Shown: piece by piece, positions 43,894-52,498 of the stretch
Layout of the letters: each line of letters opens with the position of its first letter
Numbering within the stretch: position 1 is the first letter of the stretch
Source: Flagellimonas profundi
GTDB lineage: Bacteria > Bacteroidota > Bacteroidia > Flavobacteriales > Flavobacteriaceae
NCBI RefSeq assembly: GCF_017313275.1
Contig: NZ_JAFLNM010000003.1
Coordinates: 1 to 64,000, forward strand
DNA: 64,000 nucleotides
Reading direction: 5' to 3'
The notes under the pieces: model-generated
What the model was told of the DNA's origin: nothing
The model's input: the letters and a program-made list of their open reading frames with translations, nothing else
The model's database searches: none
Made by a program: the position numbers and the translations under genes

Positions 43894-45066
43894 TTAATTG
43901 TCCCCTACTTCGGCCAACATCAATAGGGCCAACAATGCTGTCCTAACCGGAAACTCGTCCAATAAAATATGTTCATGTTGGGCATGGGCCCCATCTCCCG
44001 TAGTACCCAACCCATCCAAGGTGGCGGTATATAAACTGGTGGTATTGCCATCCGAACCCCCACCGGCAGTTGCTTCCTCCAATTCCAACCCTAAAAGGGC
44101 TCCGTTCGCCTTTGCCAATTTCCAGAGCATCCGATTGCCCGGTGTATGCTCCATGGGAGGTCTTCCTATTCCCCCTTCTATGTGCACTTCCACATCTGGT
44201 AATGTAGGTTGGAGCGCAAGAATCTGTTTTGTTATCTGTTCACCATCTTTTTTGTTCAATACACGAACATCAACGACCGCCTTGCTTTCCGGTGCAATTA
44301 CATTGGGCGAAACACCACCTTCTATCATCCCGACATTTACGGTAATCCCCTTGTCAAAATCGTTCATAGCGTATAGGTGCTGTACTTGATGGGACAACTC
44401 CACAATGGCACTTGCCCCCTTTTGAGGGTCCAATCCTGCATGGGCAGCTTTCCCCTTTACGGTAATGGTAAAGCGGCCAAGGCCTTTTCTGGCGGTTTTC
44501 AGTTTACCCTTCAATCCCAACGGAGGCTCCATAACATATGCTCGTTCGCACACCTTGGCCAATCGTTCAATGGCTTTTCTGGATTCCTTGCTTCCAATTT
44601 CTTCATCGGAATTGATCAGAATAACAGGAATCAATGGCAAGCTTAAATTCAATTTATCAATGGCCTTTAAAGCAAATATGATTTGGGTAAGCCCGGCTTT
44701 CATATCATAAATTCCGGGGCCGCTCATAATTGCGCCATCTTTTGTCAATGGCATCTCTTTAAGTGTATCCAGTTCCCAAACGGTATCACAATGGCCGATC
44801 ATTAACTGCAAAGCCTTGTTTTTATCCCTGTTTTTGGGTCTTGCATATAGGAAGCCACCTGTTTCCTTTCCTGGTACATGTAGCGTATAAAACCCTAATT
44901 TCTGCAATGCTTTCCCTATAAATTTCAAAATTTGATATTGGGACTTCGGGTCACGTGAAGGTGATTCCAACGATACGAGCTTCCCCAAAAAATCCAACAT
45001 TTCTTTCTCACTTGATTTGAGTTGATTCAAGATACCATCGGCCATATGTGTAACCTTGGAAGTCAT
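43894..45066 (-). CDS. M20 family metallopeptidase (carboxypeptidase G2-like)
   Basis: 390 aa. Two-zinc peptidase motifs are all visible: MIGHCDTVWE (His and Asp, about residue 90), GPGIYDMKAGL (Asp, about 122), NSDEEIGS (Glu-Glu, about 155), and a C-terminal GGGSDGN. The order and spacing, with a lid dimerisation domain between, fit the CPG2/ArgE subfamily that cleaves C-terminal Glu or acyl amino acids. No signal peptide, so probably cytoplasmic. Overlaps the flavin reductase gene by 4 nt. Confidence 0.9.
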   Translation of the reverse strand: MTSKVTHMADGILNQLKSSEKEMLDFLGKLVSLESPSRDPKSQYQILKFIGKALQKLGFYTLHVPGKETGGFLYARPKNRDKNKALQLMIGHCDTVWELDTLKEMPLTKDGAIMSGPGIYDMKAGLTQIIFALKAIDKLNLSLPLIPVILINSDEEIGSKESRKAIERLAKVCERAYVMEPPLGLKGKLKTARKGLGRFTITVKGKAAHAGLDPQKGASAIVELSHQVQHLYAMNDFDKGITVNVGMIEGGVSPNVIAPESKAVVDVRVLNKKDGEQITKQILALQPTLPDVEVHIEGGIGRPPMEHTPGNRMLWKLAKANGALLGLELEEATAGGGSDGNTTSLYTATLDGLGTTGDGAHAQHEHILLDEFPVRTALLALLMLAEVGDN

Positions 45067-45674
45067 CTTTTAAAATCTTTAGGAAAAGGAAAGTTGTAAG
45101 TTTCATCGATTTTGGCAAAACGACCATAAGAAATGTATGCTAGCAACGGGTTATTTTTCAATTGTGCCTGTTCGTCCTTTTCTGATACCCGCAAATACTC
45201 GTTACGCACGCACGCATGCTTAATACTCCCTGTAATCATACTGTTCTCACCAAAACCATCAATAATCTTGAACAACTCACATTCCAAGTACAAATAAGCG
45301 TTCTTGACCAAAGGAGCATCCATGGAGGTTGCTTTGATCAAGGGCAAAGCTTCAACAATCTGTTGGGACTTGGTCAATGCATCTGTTCTTGGAGAAGCAC
45401 TCAATGAAGTGGTGGTCACTTGGTCGGGAGTAGGAAAGCTGACCGTGAACTCACCCGTTTTTTTTACATTTTGATACGTACCGTGCCGTGGGGTACAAAC
45501 AAACCCAAAATAGTTGTCGAACCCAAGCGGAGTAACCATATGTTTTGGCGCAAGATCATACCCATCTTTCTCTTTGGTTCCAACAACAACCAAAGGAGCA
45601 ACGGTAAATATCCTATCCCAAATTGGATGCTGGATATCCAATGAAACGTATTTCTTGTCCTGAAGAATGTTCAT
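45063..45674 (-). CDS. flavin reductase family protein
   Basis: 203 aa with the FMN-binding flavin reductase fold: the GFDNYFGFVCTPRHGTYQNVKKTGEFTVSFP stretch (split-barrel core) is typical of the family. Such proteins reduce flavin with NAD(P)H or bind FMN tightly. First gene of the four-gene minus-strand operon ending in nrdJ, with site 7 upstream of its promoter, so it is the regulated head gene. Possible link: it supplies reduced flavin or electrons to a partner, but which one is unclear. Confidence 0.88.
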   Translation of the reverse strand: MNILQDKKYVSLDIQHPIWDRIFTVAPLVVVGTKEKDGYDLAPKHMVTPLGFDNYFGFVCTPRHGTYQNVKKTGEFTVSFPTPDQVTTTSLSASPRTDALTKSQQIVEALPLIKATSMDAPLVKNAYLYLECELFKIIDGFGENSMITGSIKHACVRNEYLRVSEKDEQAQLKNNPLLAYISYGRFAKIDETYNFPFPKDFKR

Positions 45675-45724
45675 AATATCCGTATTGCTATTTCTAAAAA
45701 TACGATTATGAATCAGGGTCTCCT

Positions 45725-45738
45725 ATGACCTAAATCAG
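45725..45738 (-). promoter_or_regulatory. Crp/Fnr-type palindrome of the flavin reductase-nrdJ operon (site 7)
   Basis: ATGACCTAAATCAG, centre 45731.5. Minus-strand -7 box TATTTTTA (45702-45695), centre 45698.5: 33 nt apart. ATG at 45674. Divergent to site 8. Confidence 0.7.
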
Positions 45739-45803
45739 GAACACCTTATGAAAACAATAGTGCTCCCACACTTAAAAAAACAACGGTTTCACAGGTAATT
45801 TGA

Positions 45804-45817
45804 ATGACCTAAATCAT
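45804..45817 (+). promoter_or_regulatory. Crp/Fnr-type palindrome of ftsH (site 8)
   Basis: ATGACCTAAATCAT, centre 45810.5. The -7 box TAGATTTG (45840-45847), exact consensus, centre 45843.5: 33 nt apart. ATG at 45891. Confidence 0.75.
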
Positions 45818-45890
45818 TTTAAATGATGGTATTGTAACCTAGATTTGAGATAATCCATAGGTATGGTTAAATCAACGCTTAAGGAAATAA

Positions 45891-47918
45891 ATGGATGTAA
45901 AAATGGATACCAAATCCGAATATAAAGGCAATAATGCCAATGGGAACAACAAGAACGAAAACCCTAAACCTCCCAAAGGAGGCAGTAATCTTACTTGGGT
46001 ATATTGGATATTGTTGATTTTCCTTATAGTTTTTCCATTTTTCACCAACACTATTGGAGCGTCCAAAGAAATTGCCTGGTCTAAATTCGAGGATGACCTT
46101 TTGGCCAAAAATGCTATTGAAAAGATTGTTGTCATCAACAAAGAGGTTGCGCAGATCTACATTAAAAAAAGTGTTTTGGACGATTCCGAATTCAAAAATG
46201 ACAATGACGGGCTATTCTCCTCAAACTCGGGACCCCAATATTACATCACCATTGGTTCAGTAGAAAGTTTCGAGAATAAATTACAACGTGCACAGGAAGA
46301 TGCAGGCATTTCTGAAAAAATTGATGTTAGATATGAAAACCGGACAGATATTGTTACCATTTTATCTTGGCTATTGCCCCTGGCCTTTTTCATATTTATC
46401 TGGGTATTTATGTTTCGCAGAATAGGCGGTGGAAAAGGAGGTAGCTCGATGTTCAATTTCGGCAAGTCCACGCCAAAACTTACCGAAATAGGCACCAAAA
46501 GCAAAGTGACCTTTAACGATATTGCCGGTCTTAAAGAAGCAAAGACCGAAGTAATGGAAGTTGTGGACTTCCTTAAAAACCCGGAGGACTACACCCGATT
46601 AGGTGCAAAAATCCCCAAAGGTGTTTTACTTGTTGGACCACCCGGAACCGGAAAGACCTTAATGGCCAAAGCTGTTGCCGGCGAGGCCCAAGTGCCTTTT
46701 TTCTCCATGTCGGGTTCCGAGTTTGTGGAGATGTTCGTGGGTGTGGGCGCATCACGTGTTCGTGACCTTTTCAAAAAAGCCAAGGCAAAAGCACCAAGCA
46801 TCATTTTTATTGATGAGATTGATGCCGTTGGCCGCTCCCGAGGCAAAATAAACGCCTTCCAAGCGAATGATGAACGCGAAAGCACTCTGAACCAACTACT
46901 TACCGAATTGGATGGATTCGGCGATAATACAGGTGTTATTGTTTTGGCCGCGACCAACCGACCCGATGTATTGGACAAAGCACTTTTACGACCGGGAAGG
47001 TTTGATCGCCATATTTATTTGGAACTCCCCAACCAAACGGAACGGGCAGAGATCTTTAAAGTGCACATTCGTTCCTTAAAACTTTCAAAAAATGTTGACA
47101 TCGAAGTTCTGGCCAAATTAAGTCCGGGATTCTCCGGAGCAGATATTGCCAATATTTGTAATGAGGCTGCCTTGATCGCGGCAAGACAAAAGAAAGACGA
47201 AGTGGAACAAGAGGATTTCATGGCTGCAAGAGACCGGGTTATTGTTGGAATGGAACGTAAAAGCAAGATTATCTCCCCCGAAGAAAAGGAAATCGTTGCT
47301 TATCATGAAGCTGGCCATGCCGTTGCCAGTTGGCACTTAAAACATGTGGATTCCCTTGTAAAGGTTTCCATCATCCCAAGGGGGAAATCCCTCGGTGCTG
47401 CATGGTATTTGCCGGAAGAACGTCAAATTGTGACCAAATCACAATTTATTGACCAAATGTGTGCTTCGCTTGGTGGACGGGCTGCAGAGGAAATTATTTT
47501 CAATGAAATCTCATCCGGCGCGCTTGACGATCTTGAAAAAGTGACCAAACAAGCCTATACCATGGTCTCCTACTATGGTTTGGACGAAGAGATAGGTCCT
47601 ATCAGCTTTTATGATTCCACTGGGGAAAACGAACGGTTACTTGGCAAACCTTATAGCGAGGAGATGGCCAAAAAAATTGATCATGAAGTACATAATTTGA
47701 TTATGTCCGCCTATGAACGAACCAAAAAATTATTGATAGCACATAAGAAAGAATTGGAAAATTTGGCACAATTGCTTCTAAAAAAAGAGGTCGTGGATAT
47801 AAATGACCTTGAAGAGCTTTTGGGCAAGCGCGGTGAAAAAATATTGAGCAAGGAAACTGAAAAGCCCAGCAAACCAAACTTGCTGATAAATTATTTTAAT
47901 ATTCTAAACAATAAATAA
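45891..47918 (+). CDS. ftsH: ATP-dependent zinc metalloprotease FtsH
   Basis: 675 aa membrane protease. A short acidic/Asn-rich N-terminus is followed by two membrane helices (about residues 35-52 and 155-172), with a periplasmic domain between. The AAA module has Walker A GPPGTGKT (about 247), Walker [12 protein letters not shown] and the SRH arginines ([18 protein letters not shown]), then the zinc site HEAGH (about 466-470) and distal Asp. The HEAGH-containing peptidase domain is complete. Flavobacteria normally carry a housekeeping ftsH, so with a regulon promoter this is probably a second, stress-induced copy. A small helical protein gene follows 55 nt later. Confidence 0.95.
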   Translation: MDVKMDTKSEYKGNNANGNNKNENPKPPKGGSNLTWVYWILLIFLIVFPFFTNTIGASKEIAWSKFEDDLLAKNAIEKIVVINKEVAQIYIKKSVLDDSEFKNDNDGLFSSNSGPQYYITIGSVESFENKLQRAQEDAGISEKIDVRYENRTDIVTILSWLLPLAFFIFIWVFMFRRIGGGKGGSSMFNFGKSTPKLTEIGTKSKVTFNDIAGLKEAKTEVMEVVDFLKNPEDYTRLGAKIPKGVLLVGPPGTGKTLMAKAVAGEAQVPFFSMSGSEFVEMFVGVGASRVRDLFKKAKAKAPSIIFIDEIDAVGRSRGKINAFQANDERESTLNQLLTELDGFGDNTGVIVLAATNRPDVLDKALLRPGRFDRHIYLELPNQTERAEIFKVHIRSLKLSKNVDIEVLAKLSPGFSGADIANICNEAALIAARQKKDEVEQEDFMAARDRVIVGMERKSKIISPEEKEIVAYHEAGHAVASWHLKHVDSLVKVSIIPRGKSLGAAWYLPEERQIVTKSQFIDQMCASLGGRAAEEIIFNEISSGALDDLEKVTKQAYTMVSYYGLDEEIGPISFYDSTGENERLLGKPYSEEMAKKIDHEVHNLIMSAYERTKKLLIAHKKELENLAQLLLKKEVVDINDLEELLGKRGEKILSKETEKPSKPNLLINYFNILNNK

Positions 47919-47973
47919 AGAGAACCGTTCAATTAAGTTGCCCCCGACTTTTTGAACATAAAAACAACATGCC

Positions 47974-48360
47974 ATGGAAACATTAATTTACGATTCAGAC
48001 CTCCATTTTGAACACAAACAATGGAAACGCGAGCTTGATTTCTGGAAAGACGAATTAAAAACATTCAAACACAGGTTAGGTGAACTTATAAATCGCTACG
48101 ATGACAAAAAAGTTCTTGTGAAACTGGAACATTATCAGAATGAATTTATTTTACAGGATAGTGTTATCGAAGAACTAGAGGAAGCTATTGCGGAACATGA
48201 GTCCAACATGGCCGAACATAGTAAAGTGGGCGAGGATGCCCTGGACGTCTCCTTGGTTAAAAAACATGTGGAATTCAGAAAGAAGATGGAAACCCAACGT
48301 GAAATTTATGCCGATCTTAAAAAAGAATTCTTTGGATTTTTAACGGAATACTGGACATAA
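47974..48360 (+). CDS. small helical protein of unknown function
   Basis: 128 aa, predominantly coiled-coil: long heptad-like stretches KQWKRELDFWKDELKTFKHRL and EELEEAIAEHESNMAEH. No membrane helix or signal. No recognised family. It follows ftsH on the same strand at 55 nt, so it is probably on the same regulated transcript; no separate promoter was seen. Confidence 0.7.
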   Translation: METLIYDSDLHFEHKQWKRELDFWKDELKTFKHRLGELINRYDDKKVLVKLEHYQNEFILQDSVIEELEEAIAEHESNMAEHSKVGEDALDVSLVKKHVEFRKKMETQREIYADLKKEFFGFLTEYWT

Positions 48361-48416
48361 ATAATTGATGGTTTAAAATATTGCTGTTACCAACAAAGTA
48401 ATCTAAGAAAATCACT

Positions 48417-49691
48417 TTAGCCCTTTTGTGTAGGTTCCAACGAAACCGGCAATTCAAAAACCTCAAGGGAAAAATAGGGTAAAGCAGCTAATAAGTGGTC
48501 AAAAATATCGGCCATCACATATTCGTAGTTTTCCCAACGTTTATCGGAACTGAACGCATAAATTTCCAAAGGAATACCTTGCGGGGTAGGTTGCAATTGC
48601 CTTACCATGAGGGTCATCCCTGTATTGATCGCAGAATGCTGCTCTACATAGTCTGTTACGTATTTTCTAAAAACACCAAAATTGGTCAGGTTACGCCCAT
48701 TGACCAAAAGTTCCTTGTTTATTTGGTTGGATGCGTTATAGCTTTTTATTTGCTCGTCCCTATTGGCAATATATGCTTCTACCAACTGAATCTTTTTTAA
48801 CTTTTCAACTTCTTCGGGTGTTAAAAATCGAATACTCTTTTGACTGATGATCAATGACCGCTTTATTCGACGACCTCCGGACACCTGCATGCCACGCCAA
48901 TTTTTAAAAGAATCAGAAATCAAGGCATATGTCGGTATCGTGGTTATGGTCATATCAAAATTCTGGACTTTAACCGTAGCCAAACTTATCTCGACTACAT
49001 CACCATCGGCACCATACTTCTCAAAAGTAATCCAATCCCCGATCCGGACCATATCATTAATGGTAACCTGTATACTGGCCACAAGGCCCAAAATAGAGTC
49101 TTTAAATATGAGCAGCACTACAGCTGATGCAGCACCTAGGGCCGTAAAAAACTTCCAAACCGTGGTATCTGTTACAATGGCAAAAATGGTTAAGATACCA
49201 ACCACCCAAGCAAAGATCATGAATACCTGAACATAGCTATCTATAGGCTTATCCTTAAATTTTGGAAGGGTTTTCAGATATCCGTTCACGCTTTTGAAAA
49301 ACTTTCTGAAAATGACCAACGTTAAAAAAACAAACAGTATTTTAATCATTTTCAGCACAATACCACCGGCATAATCAAAATTTGAAAAGGCAACGGGAAC
49401 AAATTCAAGTAAAATTAAAAGGGGAACTACATGTGCCAAAAAACGTGGTACTCTGTGGGCCACCAAAAAATTATCAAAATTATTTTTTGATTTTCTGGCC
49501 AACTTTATAGATAGGGCACGTAATATCTTCCAAAGAAGAACATCCAACAAAAAAACAAGCACAAGAACCACAACAACCAATACAAACAAGTTGATGTAAG
49601 AGGCCAATCCCTCTGCCATTCCTGTTTCTATCAAATAATTATAAAGTAAGCGACCTAAATCTTTTTCCACAGTTTGCAGTTCAATAAACAT
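48417..49691 (-). CDS. mechanosensitive ion channel family protein (MscS type)
   Basis: 424 aa, MscS superfamily with extra N-terminal helices: five membrane helices (about residues 30-50, 85-105, 110-130, 150-170, 175-195), then the pore helix region GAASAVVLLIFKDSILGLVASIQV and the beta domain IGDWITFEKYGADGDVVEISLATVKVQNFD. The closest E. coli relatives are YbdG/YnaI-like channels. It protects against hypo-osmotic shock in relatives. The promoter -7 element is only 6 nt before the ATG. Confidence 0.92.
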   Translation of the reverse strand: MFIELQTVEKDLGRLLYNYLIETGMAEGLASYINLFVLVVVVLVLVFLLDVLLWKILRALSIKLARKSKNNFDNFLVAHRVPRFLAHVVPLLILLEFVPVAFSNFDYAGGIVLKMIKILFVFLTLVIFRKFFKSVNGYLKTLPKFKDKPIDSYVQVFMIFAWVVGILTIFAIVTDTTVWKFFTALGAASAVVLLIFKDSILGLVASIQVTINDMVRIGDWITFEKYGADGDVVEISLATVKVQNFDMTITTIPTYALISDSFKNWRGMQVSGGRRIKRSLIISQKSIRFLTPEEVEKLKKIQLVEAYIANRDEQIKSYNASNQINKELLVNGRNLTNFGVFRKYVTDYVEQHSAINTGMTLMVRQLQPTPQGIPLEIYAFSSDKRWENYEYVMADIFDHLLAALPYFSLEVFELPVSLEPTQKG

Positions 49692-49697
49692 AAAAAC

Positions 49698-49727
49698 AAA
49701 ATTACAAGATTTAATCCACCTCCCAAT
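49698..49727 (-). promoter_or_regulatory. mscS-type gene promoter, start-adjacent
   Basis: Minus strand: TTG (49727-49725), 19-nt spacer, TAATTTTG (49705-49698), full consensus. The ATG at 49691 lies at the expected transcription start, so the mRNA may have no leader. A degenerate TGA-N6-TGT with centre 33 nt upstream was noted and not accepted as a regulon site. Confidence 0.6.
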
Positions 49728-49829
49728 ACAAGTAAATCACCATTTTACAAAAGGAACAATGGTTGTAAATTTTAAAAGGCCCATTAAAAAACAAAGCTAT
49801 TGGACCAATCATAAAATGCGATTTAAATC

Positions 49830-49859
49830 CTGCCCTTTTAGACAAAAAAATTATATTTG
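49830..49859 (+). promoter_or_regulatory. tRNA-Leu promoter
   Basis: CTG (49830-49832), 19-nt spacer, TATATTTG (49852-49859), followed by GCAC as in the tRNA-Lys and rRNA-type promoters; one mismatch in the -33 box. Confidence 0.6.
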
Positions 49860-49878
49860 CACACCTAAAATTCCGTAG

Positions 49879-49962
49879 GCCCACGTGGTGGAATTGGTAG
49901 ACACGCTACCTTGAGGGGGTAGTGTTCGTAAGGACGTGCTGGTTCGACTCCAGTCGTGGGCA
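49879..49962 (+). tRNA. tRNA-Leu (anticodon GAG)
   Basis: 84-nt class II tRNA: acceptor GCCCACG/CGTGGGC, D arm with GGTAGAC, anticodon stem CTACC/GGTAG with loop TTGAGGG (anticodon GAG), long variable arm TGTTCGTAAGGACG, T arm with GGTTCGACTCC. No encoded CCA. Confidence 0.96.
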
Positions 49963-49970
49963 CAAAAAAA

Positions 49971-49993
49971 CCGCAAGCAATTGCGGTTTTTTT
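49971..49993 (+). terminator. tRNA-Leu terminator
   Basis: Stem CCGCAA (49971-49976) / TTGCGG (49981-49986) with a 4-nt loop, then TTTTTTT; 8 nt after the tRNA. Confidence 0.85.
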
Positions 49994-50101
49994 ATTTAAA
50001 CACCCCTTGAGAAATCCTCAAACCTTTTCCCAAAACACTGATATTTATAAAGAAGAATCTAAATTTTATGATAAAAAACTAGGATGGCATCTATTTAATC
50101 G

Positions 50102-50122
50102 TAAATTTGTTTAACGTTTAAA
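50102..50122 (+). promoter_or_regulatory. carH-crt promoter -7 element with overlapping direct repeat (possible CarH operator)
   Basis: TAAATTTG (50102-50109) is an exact -7 element. Immediately after it come two 7-bp direct repeats, GTTTAAC (50109-50115) and GTTTAAA (50116-50122), just before the ATG at 50131, where a repressor would block RNA polymerase. CarH-type proteins bind direct repeats over the promoter; no other copy is in view. Confidence 0.45.
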
Positions 50123-50130
50123 TAAAAAAG

Positions 50131-51030
50131 ATGAACAACGTAAAAACTTCTTTTAGCATTCGGGATATGGAAAACCTTTCAGGTATTAAGGCCCATACCA
50201 TCCGAATTTGGGAAAAGAGATACAATTTGTTCAGCCCTGAACGAACAGATACCAATATCCGTACATATAATCTTGAAAGCCTGCAAAAGCTGTTGAACGT
50301 TACCCTCCTTTATAATAATGGGTATAAGATTTCCAAGATTGCCAAAATGGGCGAGGAAAAAATTCCCGCCTTGGTCAATGAAATTATTTCAGAAAAAAGT
50401 GAGAAAAGCCATGCACTGAATTCATTAAAGTTGGCCATGCTCAATTTTGATCAATCGCTATTCTTGAAGACCTATAATGGGCTAATGGAAGAAAAGTCGT
50501 TCACCCAAATTTTCAATGACGTTTTCATTCCATTACTGAACGAACTTGGATTATTGTGGCAGACCAATACCATAAGTCCCGCCCACGAACATTTTATTTC
50601 CAATTTGATCAAACAAAAAATCTACATCCATACGGAAAAGCTTCAATTTGAGGCCCCGACCAAAAAAGATGAAGTATATGTTCTCTTTTTGCCCGAGAAC
50701 GAAATCCACGAACTAGGGCTGTTGTATGTCAATTACCAATTGGCCTTGCACGGCTACAAGACCATTTATTTAGGCCAAACCATGCCCATAGAAAGCTTGG
50801 AAGATTTGCTCAAATACTACACCAACATAAGATTTGTTTCGTACTTCACCGTTTCACCGACCAAGGATGAGATCGATGATTATTTTGATCGATTCAATGA
50901 AGTGCTGAAAAAATCACCTGGATCAAAACTTTATGTAATGGGCTATCAAATACAAGAGATAAGGGAAGAAAAGCAACTTGGCCCCATTAAGATATTTAAA
51001 TCCATTAATCAACTCGTAGATTTTCTGTAG
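50131..51030 (+). CDS. CarH-like MerR-type B12-binding photoreceptor repressor
   Basis: 299 aa. N-terminal MerR DNA-binding domain (IRDMENLSGIKAHTIRIWEKRYNLFSPERTDTN), a four-helix bundle (about 90-175) and a Rossmann B12-binding domain. The bundle has the CarH signature Trp-x9-Glu-His (LLWQTNTISPAHEHF), and the Rossmann domain the Glu-x-His-x-x-Gly motif in NEIHELGLLYVN, supplying the lower axial His. In Thermus and Myxococcus such proteins hold adenosylcobalamin, repress carotenoid genes in the dark and release DNA in light. It heads crtI-crtB-crtZ, which supports the same role. Confidence 0.88.
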   Translation: MNNVKTSFSIRDMENLSGIKAHTIRIWEKRYNLFSPERTDTNIRTYNLESLQKLLNVTLLYNNGYKISKIAKMGEEKIPALVNEIISEKSEKSHALNSLKLAMLNFDQSLFLKTYNGLMEEKSFTQIFNDVFIPLLNELGLLWQTNTISPAHEHFISNLIKQKIYIHTEKLQFEAPTKKDEVYVLFLPENEIHELGLLYVNYQLALHGYKTIYLGQTMPIESLEDLLKYYTNIRFVSYFTVSPTKDEIDDYFDRFNEVLKKSPGSKLYVMGYQIQEIREEKQLGPIKIFKSINQLVDFL

Positions 51031-51037
51031 CCCCCAA

Positions 51038-52498
51038 ATGAAAAAAGTAATTGTTATTGGTTCTGGTTTTTCATCCCTTTCCGCTTCTTGCTATCTGGCA
51101 AAAGCCGGATATGAGGTAGAAATGTTCGAGAAGAACGATACTGTCGGTGGAAGGGCCAGACAATTGGTAAAAGATGGGTTTACTTTTGATATTGGCCCAA
51201 GCTGGTATTGGATGCCCGATATTTTTGATAAGTTCTTCGCCGATTTCAACAAAAAAACCTCGGATTACTACCAACTGGACAAGCTGAATCCGGCCTATAA
51301 GATCTTCTTTGAGGATGATACGATTACCATTGGCGATTGCATGGACACTATTTGTACCGAATTCGAACGAATCGAAACAGGGAGCAGCGAGCACCTAAGA
51401 CAATTTATCAGTGAGGCCCAAGAAAATTATGATATCGCCATTAATAAGGTGGTGCTCAGACCTGGGCTTTCACCTCTGGAACTTGTGACCAAGGAAACAG
51501 TATTAAAAGTGGACCAATTCTTTAAGACCATTAGCCAACAGGTCCGCAAACGGTTCAAAAATCCAAAATTGGTCTCGACCTTGGAATTCCCTGTACTTTT
51601 TTTAGGTGCTAAACCGAGCAAAACACCATCCTTTTATAACTTTATGAACTTTGCCGATTTTGGTTTGGGCACATGGCATCCCAAGGGGGGTATGTACGAA
51701 ATTATCAAAGCCATGAAAAGTGTGGCAGAAGAATTGGGGGTCACCATACACACCAATAGTCCTGCAACCCATATTTTGGTATCGGATGGTGAAGTTCTGG
51801 GTATTCGCAGCAAAGGAGCCAACCATTTGGCGGATTATGTGGTTAGTGGAGCGGATTATCATCATTCCGAGACCTTATTGGACAAAAAATACAGACAGTA
51901 CTCCGAGGAATACTGGGACAAAAAAACCTATGCTCCTTCCTCTTTGTTGTTTTACATCGGTTTTGACAAGAAGTTGAAAAACATTGAACACCATAATCTG
52001 TTCTTCGACACCGATTTTGAAAAACACGCACAAGAAATCTATGACAACCCGCAATGGCCCAGCAATCCATTGTTCTATGCCAATTTTCCATCCGTAACCG
52101 ATGCCTCCATGGCGCCAAAAGACCAAGAAACTGGGTTCTTTTTGGTTCCGATTGCTCCCGGATTGGAAGATACTCCACAACTTAGGGACCAATATTTTGA
52201 TATTGTGATGGACCGATTTGAAAAATTGACCCATCAATCTGTAAAAAAATCAGTAATTTTTAAAGAGAGTTTTTGTGTTAACGATTTTGTGGAGCAATAC
52301 AATTCCTATAAAGGAAATGCCTATGGTTTGGCAAATACGTTGCGCCAGACGGCTTTTTTAAGACCTAACCTCAAAAGTAGCAAGGTAAAAAACCTGTTCT
52401 TTACCGGTCAGTTGACCGTACCCGGCCCAGGGGTCCCACCATCCCTGATTTCCGGCAAACTGGTGGCTGATTTAATCATTAAAGAAGTAAAAAGATGA
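51038..52498 (+). CDS. crtI: phytoene desaturase (CrtI type)
   Basis: 486 aa FAD-dependent desaturase: dinucleotide motif VIGSGFSSLSASCYLAKAGYEVEMFEK at the N-terminus, the conserved GGRARQLVKDGFTFDIGPSWYWMPD block and C-terminal FFTGQLTVPGPGVPPSLISGKLVADLI. It converts phytoene in several steps to lycopene. Starts 7 nt after carH; its stop overlaps the crtB start (ATGA). No lycopene cyclase gene lies nearby, so the cyclisation step must be encoded elsewhere. Confidence 0.95.
   Translation: MKKVIVIGSGFSSLSASCYLAKAGYEVEMFEKNDTVGGRARQLVKDGFTFDIGPSWYWMPDIFDKFFADFNKKTSDYYQLDKLNPAYKIFFEDDTITIGDCMDTICTEFERIETGSSEHLRQFISEAQENYDIAINKVVLRPGLSPLELVTKETVLKVDQFFKTISQQVRKRFKNPKLVSTLEFPVLFLGAKPSKTPSFYNFMNFADFGLGTWHPKGGMYEIIKAMKSVAEELGVTIHTNSPATHILVSDGEVLGIRSKGANHLADYVVSGADYHHSETLLDKKYRQYSEEYWDKKTYAPSSLLFYIGFDKKLKNIEHHNLFFDTDFEKHAQEIYDNPQWPSNPLFYANFPSVTDASMAPKDQETGFFLVPIAPGLEDTPQLRDQYFDIVMDRFEKLTHQSVKKSVIFKESFCVNDFVEQYNSYKGNAYGLANTLRQTAFLRPNLKSSKVKNLFFTGQLTVPGPGVPPSLISGKLVADLIIKEVKR

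Noticed and set aside
49728-49741. TGA-N6-TGT on the minus strand upstream of the mscS-type gene, centre 33 nt from its -7 box
   Set aside because: Only one half-site matches; with a complete -33 box present it is more likely coincidence.
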